A DNA stretch of 64,000 nt, from contig NZ_SLWS01000008.1 in assembly GCF_004345645.1 (NCBI RefSeq), forward strand, positions 542,268 to 606,267, in the 5' to 3' direction. A program made the translations under genes and the position numbers. Positions 16,965 to 24,779 of the stretch are shown here, piece by piece. The notes beneath the pieces are model-generated. The model did no database searches. It saw only the letters and a list, made by a program, of their open reading frames with translations, and had not been told where the DNA came from. How positions within the stretch are numbered: position 1 is the first letter of the stretch; each line of letters begins with the position of its first letter. The stretch comes from Actinocrispum wychmicini (GTDB lineage Bacteria; Actinomycetota; Actinomycetes; Mycobacteriales; Pseudonocardiaceae).

Positions 16965-18557
16965 ATGGCGGCGACTTACGGCGCCCCTGGCGTCTACATC
17001 GAGGAGCGTCCGAGCGGGTCGATGCCGCTGCAGGGTGTGGGCACCGCTGTCGCGGCGTTCGTGGGGTTCACCGCGACATACCACGCCGACGCGGGTGACC
17101 CGACCGACCCCGACGGTGTGAAGCCCCAGCTGGTCACCAGCTGGCCGCAGTACGAGCGGATCTACGGCGGTTTCGCGCCGGGCATCCTGCTGCCGCACTC
17201 GGTGAAGGGCTTCTTCGAGAACGGCGGCGGCATCGCCTACATCGTCCGGATCCCCAGCGGCGTCGGCACGGGCAAGGCGCAGCGCGCCCTGCCGGCCTCC
17301 GGCCGCGCCGAGATCGAGACGCTGAACGTCGAGGCGATCGACCCCGCGGGCAACTACGAGGTCGTCGTCGAGACCACGCCACCGGCCGAGGGGGAGCAGC
17401 CCGGCCAGGACTTCACCATCAAGGTCGTGGACAACGGGCAGGTCCGCGAGGAGTTCCCGAACGTCCACCTGGGCCGCGGCCCGAAGAGCGTCGAGAAGAC
17501 CATCAACGAGCGGTCCAAGCTGATCCGCGTCGAGGTCCGCAACGCACAGGGCCTGTCAGTCGCCGAGCGCGCCCCCGCGCCCGGCAAGTACGCCATCAAG
17601 GCGGTCGCACCGGCCGCCGTGGCGGTGTCGCCCACCGAGTTCGAAGGCTCCGAGGTGGCCCGCACCGGCTACGAGGGCCTGGCCATCGCCGAGGACGTCA
17701 CCATGGTGGCGATCCCCGACCTGATCACGGTCGCCACCCGGCCGGACGGCTCGTTCGACCACGAGGGCTACCTGGCCGCGCAGGGCAAGCTGGTCGACTG
17801 GTGCGAGCGCAGCCGCACCAAGATGGCCATCCTCGACTCGCCGCCCGGACTCAACGCGCAGCAGGCCCTGGAGTGGCGGTCCGCGCTGGGCAAGGACAGC
17901 GGGTTCGGCGCCGCGTACTACCCGCACCTGGTCGTGCAGAACCCGTTGGCCCGCCCCGGCGCGACCAACGGCGAGAAGTTCATCACCGTGCCGCCGTCCG
18001 GCCACGTCGCCGGTGTGTGGGCGCGCACCGACGCCGCCCGCGGCGTGTGGAAGGCCCCGGCCAACGAGGTCGTCCGTGGCATCGCCCGGCTGGAGTCCGA
18101 CGTGACCACCGGCGAGCAGGACCTGCTCAACCCGGCGCAGGTCAACTGCATCCGCTCGTTCGGTGCCAACGGCATCCGGATCTGGGGTGCGCGCACGCTG
18201 TCGTCGGTCGACCAGAGCTGGCGCTACATCAACGTCCGCCGGCTGTTCATCTTCGTCGAGGAGTCGATCCGGCGCGGTACCCAGTGGGTCGTGTTCGAGC
18301 CGAACGACGCCGACCTGTGGGCGCGCGTACGCCGCACGGTCTCGGCGTTCCTGCGCAACATGTGGATGCAGGGCGCGCTTGTCGGCGCCACGCCCGAGCA
18401 GGCGTTCTTCATCCTCTGCGACGAGACCAACAACCCGGCGTCCTCTGTGGACGAGGGCAAGCTGGTCGTGGACATCGGGATCGCGCCGGTGAAGCCGGCC
18501 GAGTTCGTGATCTTCCGGCTGAGCCAGTGGCAGGGTGGCGCGGAGACCAGCGAGTGA
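16965..18557 (+). CDS. CIS contractile sheath protein
   Basis: 530 residues from ATG 16965, 7 bases after AAGGAG; the ATG at 16959 is only 1 base from it. The N-terminus TYGAPGVYIEERPSGSMPLQGVGTAVAAFVGFT is the classic start of phage-type tail sheath proteins. The C-terminal part (NPAQVNCIRSFGANGIRIWGARTLSS, INVRRLFIFVEESIRRGTQW) is the conserved sheath domain that contacts the tube. It polymerises around the inner tube and contracts to drive it forward. First gene of the plus-strand CIS operon, in the role of Afp2-4 and the streptomycete CIS sheath. A single sheath gene is present, as in streptomycete systems. Confidence 0.93.
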   Translation: MAATYGAPGVYIEERPSGSMPLQGVGTAVAAFVGFTATYHADAGDPTDPDGVKPQLVTSWPQYERIYGGFAPGILLPHSVKGFFENGGGIAYIVRIPSGVGTGKAQRALPASGRAEIETLNVEAIDPAGNYEVVVETTPPAEGEQPGQDFTIKVVDNGQVREEFPNVHLGRGPKSVEKTINERSKLIRVEVRNAQGLSVAERAPAPGKYAIKAVAPAAVAVSPTEFEGSEVARTGYEGLAIAEDVTMVAIPDLITVATRPDGSFDHEGYLAAQGKLVDWCERSRTKMAILDSPPGLNAQQALEWRSALGKDSGFGAAYYPHLVVQNPLARPGATNGEKFITVPPSGHVAGVWARTDAARGVWKAPANEVVRGIARLESDVTTGEQDLLNPAQVNCIRSFGANGIRIWGARTLSSVDQSWRYINVRRLFIFVEESIRRGTQWVVFEPNDADLWARVRRTVSAFLRNMWMQGALVGATPEQAFFILCDETNNPASSVDEGKLVVDIGIAPVKPAEFVIFRLSQWQGGAETSE

Positions 18558-18603
18558 CACCGGCTTTCCAGGACGGCAACCACGGTTATAGGGAGACACC
18601 ACC

Positions 18604-19035
18604 ATGCCTGACTTGACAACGACGAACGTCTTCGTCCTCGAGGTGGACGGCCAGCAGCTCGGCAGTTTCCGCAAGGTCAGCGGGATCGAGAACGAGTCGG
18701 AGATCATCGAGTACAAAGAGGTCACCAAAGACGGCAAGATGATCATCCGGAAGTCCCCCGGCTCGCAGAAGTGGGCGGACATCACGCTGGAACGCCGGGT
18801 CGACACCGACAAGGGCCTGTGGGAGTGGCGCAAGCAGGTCATCGACGGCGACATCGACAAGGCCCGCCGGCACGGCTCGATCATCGCGAAGAACTCCAAG
18901 ATGGAGGAGGTCGCGCGGTGGAACTTCACCAACGCGTGGCCGTCCAAGTGGGTCGGCGGTGACCTGGACGCGGGCAGCAACGAGGTCAACACCGAGAAGA
19001 TCACCATCGCGCACGAGGGCCTTGAGCGGGTATGA
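18604..19035 (+). CDS. CIS inner tube protein 1 (gp19-like)
   Basis: 143 residues of the T4 gp19/Hcp-like fold: VFVLEVDGQQLGSFRKVSGIENESEIIEY, KSPGSQKWADITLERRVDTDKGLWEWRKQV and the C-terminal ARWNFTNAWPSKWVGGDLDAGSNEV. Hexamers of this protein stack to form the main tube inside the sheath. ATG with GGGAGACACCACC upstream, 46 bases after the sheath stop. Its stop overlaps the next gene's ATG. Confidence 0.92.
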   Translation: MPDLTTTNVFVLEVDGQQLGSFRKVSGIENESEIIEYKEVTKDGKMIIRKSPGSQKWADITLERRVDTDKGLWEWRKQVIDGDIDKARRHGSIIAKNSKMEEVARWNFTNAWPSKWVGGDLDAGSNEVNTEKITIAHEGLERV

Positions 19036-19388
19036 GCCTGAGCACCGAGTACCCGTTCACGCTGCCCAAGGGCTACGTGGACGAGGAAGGCGTGATCCAC
19101 CGCGAGGGTGTGATGCGCCTGGCGACGGCCCGGGACGAGATCGAGCCGCTGCGTGACCCGCGGGTGAAGGACAACGAGGCGTACGCGACCGTGATCGTGC
19201 TCGCCAAGGTCGTCACCGAGCTGGGCACGTCCGGCCGGGTCACCACCCGGACCATCGAGCGGTTGTTCGCCAGCGACTACCGCTACCTCCAGGACTTCTA
19301 CCGGGTGATCAACTTCGGTGACCCGTCGATCCTGGAGGGCATGGAGCCGGGCAGCCCTTTCCCCCAGGAGGTGGCGGAGGTGGGCTGA
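19032..19388 (+). CDS. CIS tail-assembly protein (phage gpE/gp41-like)
   Basis: 118 residues; the ATG overlaps the tube stop. The sequence FTLPKGYVDEEGVIHREGVMRLATARDEIEPLRDPRVKDNE, then ATVIVLAKVVTELG, resembles the small assembly chaperones placed between tube and baseplate genes in contractile phages (P2 gpE, Mu gp41). Those chaperones help load or protect the tape measure. In P2 the gene makes a longer product by -1 frameshifting. Here a C CCT TTC heptamer and an open -1 frame lie at its 3' end (see 19355-19361). The homology is from memory, at moderate certainty. Confidence 0.72.
   Translation: MSLSTEYPFTLPKGYVDEEGVIHREGVMRLATARDEIEPLRDPRVKDNEAYATVIVLAKVVTELGTSGRVTTRTIERLFASDYRYLQDFYRVINFGDPSILEGMEPGSPFPQEVAEVG
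19355..19361 (+). other. Candidate -1 ribosomal frameshift heptamer (C CCT TTC)
   Basis: In the reading frame of the assembly gene this is AG-C CCT TTC, i.e. the X XXY YYZ pattern. The -1 frame is open from 19322 to the TAG at 19556-19558. A shift here would join residue 110 to Pro-Pro-Gly6 and then to the small conserved domain encoded at 19385-19558. SD-like AGGAGG (19366-19371) follows the heptamer rather than preceding it, and no downstream pseudoknot was worked out. Confidence 0.4.
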
Positions 19389-19558
19389 CCCGTTACGCCG
19401 CGAAGGAGCTGTGGCGCGAGATGACGTACCTGGCCTATCACCTGCACTGGGGGTTGGACCAGTTGCTTGATCTCGAGCACGGCGACCGGATCGCGTTGCT
19501 CGAGGAAGTCAGCAGTTTGAACGAGCGTTTCTGGCAGGGAATCGATGGCGACGACTAG
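19385..19558 (+). CDS. Small CIS protein or -1 frame extension of the assembly gene (DUF6760-like)
   Basis: The frame reads LTRYAAKELWREM then TYLAYHLHWGLDQLLDLEHGDRIALLEEVSSLNERFW. It resembles the ~50-60-residue proteins (DUF6760, from memory) found at this point in actinobacterial CIS loci. Conserved-looking sequence starts before the only ATG in frame (19421), yet upstream there is only CTG (19385) and no ATG, GTG or TTG back to the previous in-frame stop. It is therefore made from ATG 19421 (45 residues), from CTG 19385 (57 residues), or as a frameshift extension. Its end overlaps the next gene's start by 14 bases. Confidence 0.6.
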   Translation: MTRYAAKELWREMTYLAYHLHWGLDQLLDLEHGDRIALLEEVSSLNERFWQGIDGDD

Positions 19559-20003
19559 AACTCCCGATCCGCCCTTCGCCGGCAGGTTCGAATTCAGTGT
19601 GGACGGTCTGACCATCGGCTCGTTCACCGAGGTGTCCGGCCTGTCCGTGCAGATCGACACCGAGGAGCTGGTCGAGGGCGGGCAGAACGGCTTCACGCAC
19701 AAGTTCCCCAAGGCGACGAAGTGGCCCAACCTCGTGCTCAAGCGCGGGATCACGGACTCCGACGCGCTGTTCGAGTGGTTCGCCAAGTGCTCCGGCGAGG
19801 GCCTGGAGGCCGCGGGCAACAAGCTCGACCGGCGGCACGCGGCGCTCAAGCTGCTCGACAGCAAGGGCAAGGTGGTGCGCAGGTGGAACGTGACCGAGGC
19901 GTTCCCGGTGAAGTGGACGGGTCCGAAGTTGGCGGCGACCGCGAAGGACCTGGCCACCGAGGAGTTGGAGGTGACCCACTGTGGCTTCAAACCGGAGAAG
20001 TGA
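19545..20003 (+). CDS. CIS inner tube protein 2 (tube initiator-type, gp19-like)
   Basis: 152 residues, same fold as the first tube protein: FEFSVDGLTIGSFTEVSGLSVQIDTEELVEGG, THKFPKATKWPNLVLKRGITDSDALFEWF and VRRWNVTEAFPVKWTGPKL. The two tube paralogs correspond to Afp1/Afp5-type pairs; the one nearer the baseplate genes usually forms the layer joining tube to spike. AGGGA precedes the ATG. Its 3' end overlaps the eCIS-core gene by 23 bases. Confidence 0.9.
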   Translation: MATTRTPDPPFAGRFEFSVDGLTIGSFTEVSGLSVQIDTEELVEGGQNGFTHKFPKATKWPNLVLKRGITDSDALFEWFAKCSGEGLEAAGNKLDRRHAALKLLDSKGKVVRRWNVTEAFPVKWTGPKLAATAKDLATEELEVTHCGFKPEK

Positions 20004-22017
20004 CAGTGGTGGCCGCCTGCGCGGGCTGATCCCGTTCCGCAAGCGCAAGCCGGAACGCGCCCCGATCGCGACGTCGGGGCTGGCCGTCCGCCCGCCGTGG
20101 TGGCGGATGGCCGTCAAGCGTATGGTCGCTGGGCTCTGGCCGGGGTTCCGTGCCGGCCAGAGCGCCGAGTACGGCCAGGCGGAGTCGAGCGGGCCGCAGG
20201 TGAGCGTGGCCCGCAAGCCGCTGCTGGCCCGCCGCGAGCCGCTGGTCAGCAAGACGTCCGTGCTGCGGCCCCGCAAGACCACGGCCCGGGGTGACCGGCC
20301 CACGGCCATCACCGGACCGCGGTCGGGGATCGCCGGCCGGTCCGAGGCGCTGACGCCGCCGATGACTGTCACCGCCCCCAAGGACTCGGTCGCGCCGCTC
20401 AGCCACACGTCGGCCGCGCACCTTCTCGTGGGCGGCCGTGCTTCGGTTGTCGTACAGCAGGACGAGGCCGAGTACGCGACGGACGACGTCAACGCCGCCG
20501 CCGAACCGGAGGTCGTGGTTCGTCGGGAAAGCGCGCGGACGCCGGTTGTGCTGCCCCCGGTGGCCGCCCCTGTTTCGCTGTCCCCGCCGCCGGCGTTGAC
20601 CGTCCAGCGGTCGACCAGCACCCAGGCGGCGAAATCCGGGAAGACCAGGCATTCCGGGCAGTCTGGCAGGTCCCGGCCACGCGGCCAGGTCCAGCGGTCC
20701 ACGGCGACGAACCAGTCGGTTACCGGCGAGGCGTTGACCAGCCAGGCGTTGACCAGCCAGCCTGTCGGCCAGACGACGAGCCTGTACCCGTCGATGAGCG
20801 TGGTCGGCCCACGTGGTCCACAAGAGACACTCGCGGCCAGCTCCCTGATCGAGTCCTCGACCGAGGACGAGCCGAAGTCGCCGGAACAGCGGTGGCGCGA
20901 GGCGGTCGCGTCCGTGCCGTTGGAGTCGCCGCGACCGTTCCCCACAAGCATGCGGCCATTGGTGGCGCAGCTGGCCGGCAGCGCCGAGCGGGTCTCGTAC
21001 ACGACCGGCCCGGCGACCCGCCGCGCGCTCACCGAAGTCGGCGCCCTGGGCGCGACCACGGGCACTGTCGTGCACCTGGCGCAGCAGCCCGGCACCGACA
21101 TGGGCGTGCTGGCGCACGAACTCACGCACGCGCGGTCCCCGATCTCCCGGCCGCGGTTCATGCTGCACGCGCCGACCGGGTCGATGGACTCCGACGAACG
21201 GCACGCCCGGTCTGTCGGCGATGCCTTCACCGACACGGTGTCCGCGAGCCCGACCATGACCAGTGGCTTGCCGCCGATGAAGGTTCGGCGGCTGTTCGGC
21301 TCGAACATGATGGATGGCCTGACCAACCAGGCCACCGGCGCCCTCGGCGGGCTCGGCGGCCAGGCCACGAACGCGGTCAGCGGGTTGGCGAACCAGGCCA
21401 CCAGCGCGATCGGGTCCGGCGCGAGCGACGTGAGCGGCCAGCTCGGCAGCGCGGCGAGCGGCCTGAGCGACCGGTTCTCCTCGGCGGCCAACGACTTCGG
21501 CAGCTCGCTGGCGAACCAGGCCGGCGCCGTGTCAGCCGGTCTGGTCGACCAGTTGCCGGTCGGCGGCGGCAGCGGGATCGCCCAGGTCGCCCGCACCGCT
21601 GTGGAGAACGCGGTCCGCGAGGCCACGGCCACGACCGTGGCGGAAGCGCACAACGCCGTCGGCCAGGTCTCCCAGGCCGCGCAGGGCATGGTCGGCCAGG
21701 CGCAGGGCATGGCCAGCGGCCTCGTCGACAGCGCCGGCGGCCAGGTCAACCAGTGGGTCAACGGCGCTGTCTCCCAGGCGCAGGGCGCGGTGCAGGGTGT
21801 CGGCGACCAGGCTTCGCAGGCCGTCGCGGGCGCCGAGAACGCCGCGGCCGGCGCCGTCAACGGCGCGATGAACCAGGCGGCGGGCGCGATGGGCCTCGGC
21901 CCCGGCTCGGCGCCGCAGATCTCCGGCCAGGACCTGGACCGGATCGCCGAAGCACTAGAGGAACGTCTGCTCCGCCAGCTCGAACGCCGCGGCGGGCGCT
22001 ACGCGGGGGTGTTCTAG
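19981..22017 (+). CDS. eCIS-core (DUF4157-like) protein with HExxH and long repetitive tail
   Basis: 678 residues from GTG 19981, with GGAGGTGA 6 bases upstream. The N-terminal ~330 residues are basic, Pro/Ser/Thr-rich and disordered. Around residues 340-400 is an eCIS-core-like segment: GTVVHLAQQPGTDMGVLAHELTHARS with H379-E380-x-x-H383. The C-terminal ~240 residues are Gly/Ala/Gln/Asn-rich with repeated GLANQATSA- and AVSQAQGAVQG-like units, probably helical and amphipathic, ending in a charged helix (DLDRIAEALEERLLRQLERR). The eCIS core domain marks CIS-associated proteins and loaded cargos. The place in the operon and the long helical tail would also fit a tape-measure-like role. The function is open. 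Confidence 0.78.
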   Translation: MASNRRSDSGGRLRGLIPFRKRKPERAPIATSGLAVRPPWWRMAVKRMVAGLWPGFRAGQSAEYGQAESSGPQVSVARKPLLARREPLVSKTSVLRPRKTTARGDRPTAITGPRSGIAGRSEALTPPMTVTAPKDSVAPLSHTSAAHLLVGGRASVVVQQDEAEYATDDVNAAAEPEVVVRRESARTPVVLPPVAAPVSLSPPPALTVQRSTSTQAAKSGKTRHSGQSGRSRPRGQVQRSTATNQSVTGEALTSQALTSQPVGQTTSLYPSMSVVGPRGPQETLAASSLIESSTEDEPKSPEQRWREAVASVPLESPRPFPTSMRPLVAQLAGSAERVSYTTGPATRRALTEVGALGATTGTVVHLAQQPGTDMGVLAHELTHARSPISRPRFMLHAPTGSMDSDERHARSVGDAFTDTVSASPTMTSGLPPMKVRRLFGSNMMDGLTNQATGALGGLGGQATNAVSGLANQATSAIGSGASDVSGQLGSAASGLSDRFSSAANDFGSSLANQAGAVSAGLVDQLPVGGGSGIAQVARTAVENAVREATATTVAEAHNAVGQVSQAAQGMVGQAQGMASGLVDSAGGQVNQWVNGAVSQAQGAVQGVGDQASQAVAGAENAAAGAVNGAMNQAAGAMGLGPGSAPQISGQDLDRIAEALEERLLRQLERRGGRYAGVF

Positions 22018-22019
22018 AG

Positions 22020-22700
22020 ATGGCCGCACCAGTCAAGGCCTACCTGCAGACCGAGAACGGCGAGCAGATCAAGTGCATGTTCAACCCGGCCGAGCTGACC
22101 ATCAGCAAGTCCAACAGCTGGCAGGGCGGCGAGGCCAAGGGCAAGAACGCGCCCGAGCTGCGGTTCCAGTCCGGCCAGTCGGCCACGCTGACGCTGTCGC
22201 TCACGTTCGACACCACGCGCGAGGGTGAGGACGTCAGCACGTACAGCACGAAGCTGCTGAACCTGATGAAGGTCAACCCGGGCCTGGCCGGCGCCGACCC
22301 GAGCCGCAACAAGGCCCGGCCGCCGTGGGTGGAGTTCCACTGGGGCGAGACCAAGTCGTTCAAGTGCATCGTGGAACGCGTGCAGGTCAAGTTCACGTAC
22401 TTCGCCAGCAACGGAAAACCGTTGCGCTGCAAGGCGGACGTCTCGTTGAAGCAGTGGAAGGACGACGACCAGCTGCCGCTGCAGAACCCGACGTCGTCCA
22501 CGCCGAGCCTGCACACCGTGCACCAGCTGCGCCCCGGCGAGACGCTCGACCGCGTAGCCGCGCGCCACTACGGCGACGCGACGCGCTGGCGGCAGATCGC
22601 CGAGGCGAACGGCATCCTGGACCCGTTGCGGCTGCCCAAGGGCCGTCAGCTGGCCATCCCCGAGCAGGGCGCCCGGTGGCGGGACGGCCGGAATGCCTGA
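22020..22700 (+). CDS. CIS LysM adaptor protein (Afp7-like)
   Basis: 226 residues. The N-terminal ~150 residues (KAYLQTENGEQIKCMFNPAELTISKSNSW, LSLTFDTTREGEDVSTYS, PPWVEFHWGETKSFKCIVERVQVKFTYF) match CIS baseplate/tube adaptor proteins. Residues about 165-215 are a LysM domain (HTVHQLRPGETLDRVAARHYGDATRWRQIAEANGI). In Afp/PVC particles the equivalent subunit joins the tube to the spike; LysM may also contact peptidoglycan. The 3' end overlaps the spike gene by 8 bases. Confidence 0.88.
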   Translation: MAAPVKAYLQTENGEQIKCMFNPAELTISKSNSWQGGEAKGKNAPELRFQSGQSATLTLSLTFDTTREGEDVSTYSTKLLNLMKVNPGLAGADPSRNKARPPWVEFHWGETKSFKCIVERVQVKFTYFASNGKPLRCKADVSLKQWKDDDQLPLQNPTSSTPSLHTVHQLRPGETLDRVAARHYGDATRWRQIAEANGILDPLRLPKGRQLAIPEQGARWRDGRNA

Positions 22701-24348
22701 GCAGCGGCGCCTGGACGGCGTGATCCTGAAGGTGGACGGCTCGCCGCTGGCCACCGACCTGTACGGGCGGCTGATGCTCGTGCAGGTGGAGGAGTCCGTG
22801 CAGCTGCCGGACCATTTCGCGCTGCACTTCGACGACCCGCACTTCGAGCTGTTCGACGAGGACAAGTTCCGGCCCGGCACCAAGGTCGAGATCGCGTTCC
22901 GGGCCGAGGGCGACCCGGTGGTCGTGACGTCCGGCGAGGTCACCGCGGTGTCGGTGGAGCCAGGCGTGTCCGGCCGGCACGAGCTGATCGTCACGGGCCT
23001 GGACCTGAGCCACCGGCTGGCCCGCGGCGGGAAGTCCCGCGCGTTCACCAACATGACCGACGCGGACATCGCCCGCCGGATCGCCGGGGAGTACGGTCTC
23101 GACCCCGACATCGACGGCACGAGCGAGGTCCGCCAGCACATGCTGCAGCACGGCGAGACGGACTTCGCGTTCGTCCGCCGGCTGGCCGGCTCGATCGGGT
23201 ACAACTTCTGGGTCAGCGACCAGAAGTTCCACTTCAAGAAGAAGCCCAGCGCCCGCTCCCAGGCGCCGAAGCTGACCTGGGGGGAGAACCTGCGCAGCTT
23301 CAAGGTCCGGTTCGCGTCGGTCGACAACTGCGACGAAGTCGTTGTCACCGCGTGGGATCCGGTCGACAAGAAGACGATCACCGGGCGCGCCAACACCCCG
23401 GACCCCGGTACCGACGCCCCGGCCGCCGCGCAGATGGCCGCGGCGGCCAAGCGCAGTTTCGGCCAGGTCACCCGGCGCGCCGGGCAGTTCCCGGCGGCCA
23501 GCCAGACCGAGGCGGACGCCCGCGCGCAGGCGTTGATGCTCAAGGCGTCCGGCGGCGGCGTGATCCTCAAGGGCGAGTGCGTCGGCAACCCGTGGATCGG
23601 CGCGGGCAACGAGGTCACGCTGGACAAGGTCGGCCGTCGGATGAACGGCAAGTACCGGGTCACGACCGTCGAGCACACGTACGGCGCCGACCGTCCGTAC
23701 GTGACGCGTTTCGTCTGCGGCGCCAAGGAAGCCGACAGTCTCGTCGACGTGTTGGGCGGCGGTGGCACGTCGAACCGGCAAGAGCACCGCGGCTGGGGCA
23801 GCCTGGTGGTCGGCGTGGTCACCAACAACGACGACAAGGAGAGCCAGGCCCGGGTCAAGGTGAAGTTCCCGACCCTGGCCGACGACGAGAGCGCGTGGGC
23901 CAGGGTGGCGACCATCGGCGCGGGCGGCTCGCGCGGCATCCAGTGGCTGCCCGAGGTGGGCGACGAGGTGCTCGTCGGGTTCGAGAACGACGACAAGGCC
24001 CGGCCCATCGTCCTGGGTGGACTGTGGGGCCGCAAGGACAAGCCGCCGGAGCCGAAGCCGATCGGCGACGGCAAGGTCAAGCAGCGGATCATGGCCAGCC
24101 GCAAGGACAACCGGATCGTCATCACCGACGACCCGAAGACCTCGATCGTGATCAAGCTCGGCGACGCGGAGTGCGAGTTGCACCTCGAGCAGTCCGAGTC
24201 CAAGCTGACCGGTGAGAAGAAGCTCACCATCAGCGCGCAGCAGATCGAGGTGAAGGCGGACCAGAAGCTCACGCTCAGCGCGCAGACGATAGAGGTCAAC
24301 GCGAAGAGCACGCTGACCGCGACCGGCAAGCCCATCAAGTTGAACTAG
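22693..24348 (+). CDS. CIS central spike protein (VgrG/gp27-gp5-like)
   Basis: 551 residues. The N-terminal half is gp27-like (VQVEESVQLPDHFALHFDDP, ADIARRIAGEYGL, HMLQHGETDFAFVRRLAGSIGYNFWV). It is followed by an OB-fold (VVGVVTNNDDKESQARVKVKFP, GIQWLPEVGDEVLVGFENDDKARPIVLGGLWG) and a C-terminal beta-helix with repeating KLTISAQQIEVKADQKLTLSAQ units. It forms the trimeric needle at the tube tip. No PAAR tip protein was found in the operon, so the needle end may be unsharpened or capped by an unrecognised protein. Confidence 0.92.
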   Translation: MPEQRRLDGVILKVDGSPLATDLYGRLMLVQVEESVQLPDHFALHFDDPHFELFDEDKFRPGTKVEIAFRAEGDPVVVTSGEVTAVSVEPGVSGRHELIVTGLDLSHRLARGGKSRAFTNMTDADIARRIAGEYGLDPDIDGTSEVRQHMLQHGETDFAFVRRLAGSIGYNFWVSDQKFHFKKKPSARSQAPKLTWGENLRSFKVRFASVDNCDEVVVTAWDPVDKKTITGRANTPDPGTDAPAAAQMAAAAKRSFGQVTRRAGQFPAASQTEADARAQALMLKASGGGVILKGECVGNPWIGAGNEVTLDKVGRRMNGKYRVTTVEHTYGADRPYVTRFVCGAKEADSLVDVLGGGGTSNRQEHRGWGSLVVGVVTNNDDKESQARVKVKFPTLADDESAWARVATIGAGGSRGIQWLPEVGDEVLVGFENDDKARPIVLGGLWGRKDKPPEPKPIGDGKVKQRIMASRKDNRIVITDDPKTSIVIKLGDAECELHLEQSESKLTGEKKLTISAQQIEVKADQKLTLSAQTIEVNAKSTLTATGKPIKLN

Positions 24349-24362
24349 TGGGGAAGTGGACG

Positions 24363-24779
24363 ATGAGCGAGCCGCGCAACGGCGACCTGATCGGCTCCGG
24401 GTGGGCGTTCCCGGGCCAGATCACCCCGGGCGGCAGTGTGCGCCTGGTGGAAGGTGGTGAGGAGATCGACGGGGCGCTGCGGATGATCCTGACCACCTCG
24501 CCGGGGGAACGGGTGATGCGGCCGGACTTCGGCTGTTCCATGTGGGAGCAGGTGTTCGCGCCGGTGAACGCGAGCACGCTCGGGCTGATCGAGCAGTCCG
24601 TGCGGGAGGCCGTGACGCGGTGGGAGCCGCGGGTGGAGGTCGAGCAGGTGACCGCGGCGCCGGAAGGGGACGGCTCGATGATCGCCATCGACATCTCCTA
24701 CCGGGTCAAGGCCACCAACGACCACCGCAACCTGGTCTACCCGTTCTACGTGATCCCGCAGGAGGAGCCGGCACCGTGA
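24363..24779 (+). CDS. CIS baseplate wedge protein (gp25/GPW-like)
   Basis: 138 residues from ATG 24363 with GGGGAAG upstream; a GTG at 24348 overlaps the spike stop. The family core is clear: LRMILTTSPGERVMRPDFGCSMWEQVFAPVNASTLGLIEQSVREAVTRWEPRVEVEQV. The gp25 fold seeds sheath polymerisation on the baseplate. Stop and next start overlap. Confidence 0.92.
   Translation: MSEPRNGDLIGSGWAFPGQITPGGSVRLVEGGEEIDGALRMILTTSPGERVMRPDFGCSMWEQVFAPVNASTLGLIEQSVREAVTRWEPRVEVEQVTAAPEGDGSMIAIDISYRVKATNDHRNLVYPFYVIPQEEPAP

Noticed and set aside
19509..21860. Long minus-strand open frame (over 700 codons) opposite the eCIS-core gene, and similar long antisense frames opposite many genes (for example 1867-3945 and 22014-24338)
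   Set aside because: High GC at third positions makes long antisense frames common; their translations are low-complexity Arg/Ala/Gly/Pro-rich or Ser/Thr-rich with no family motif, and the opposite strand encodes recognisable conserved proteins.
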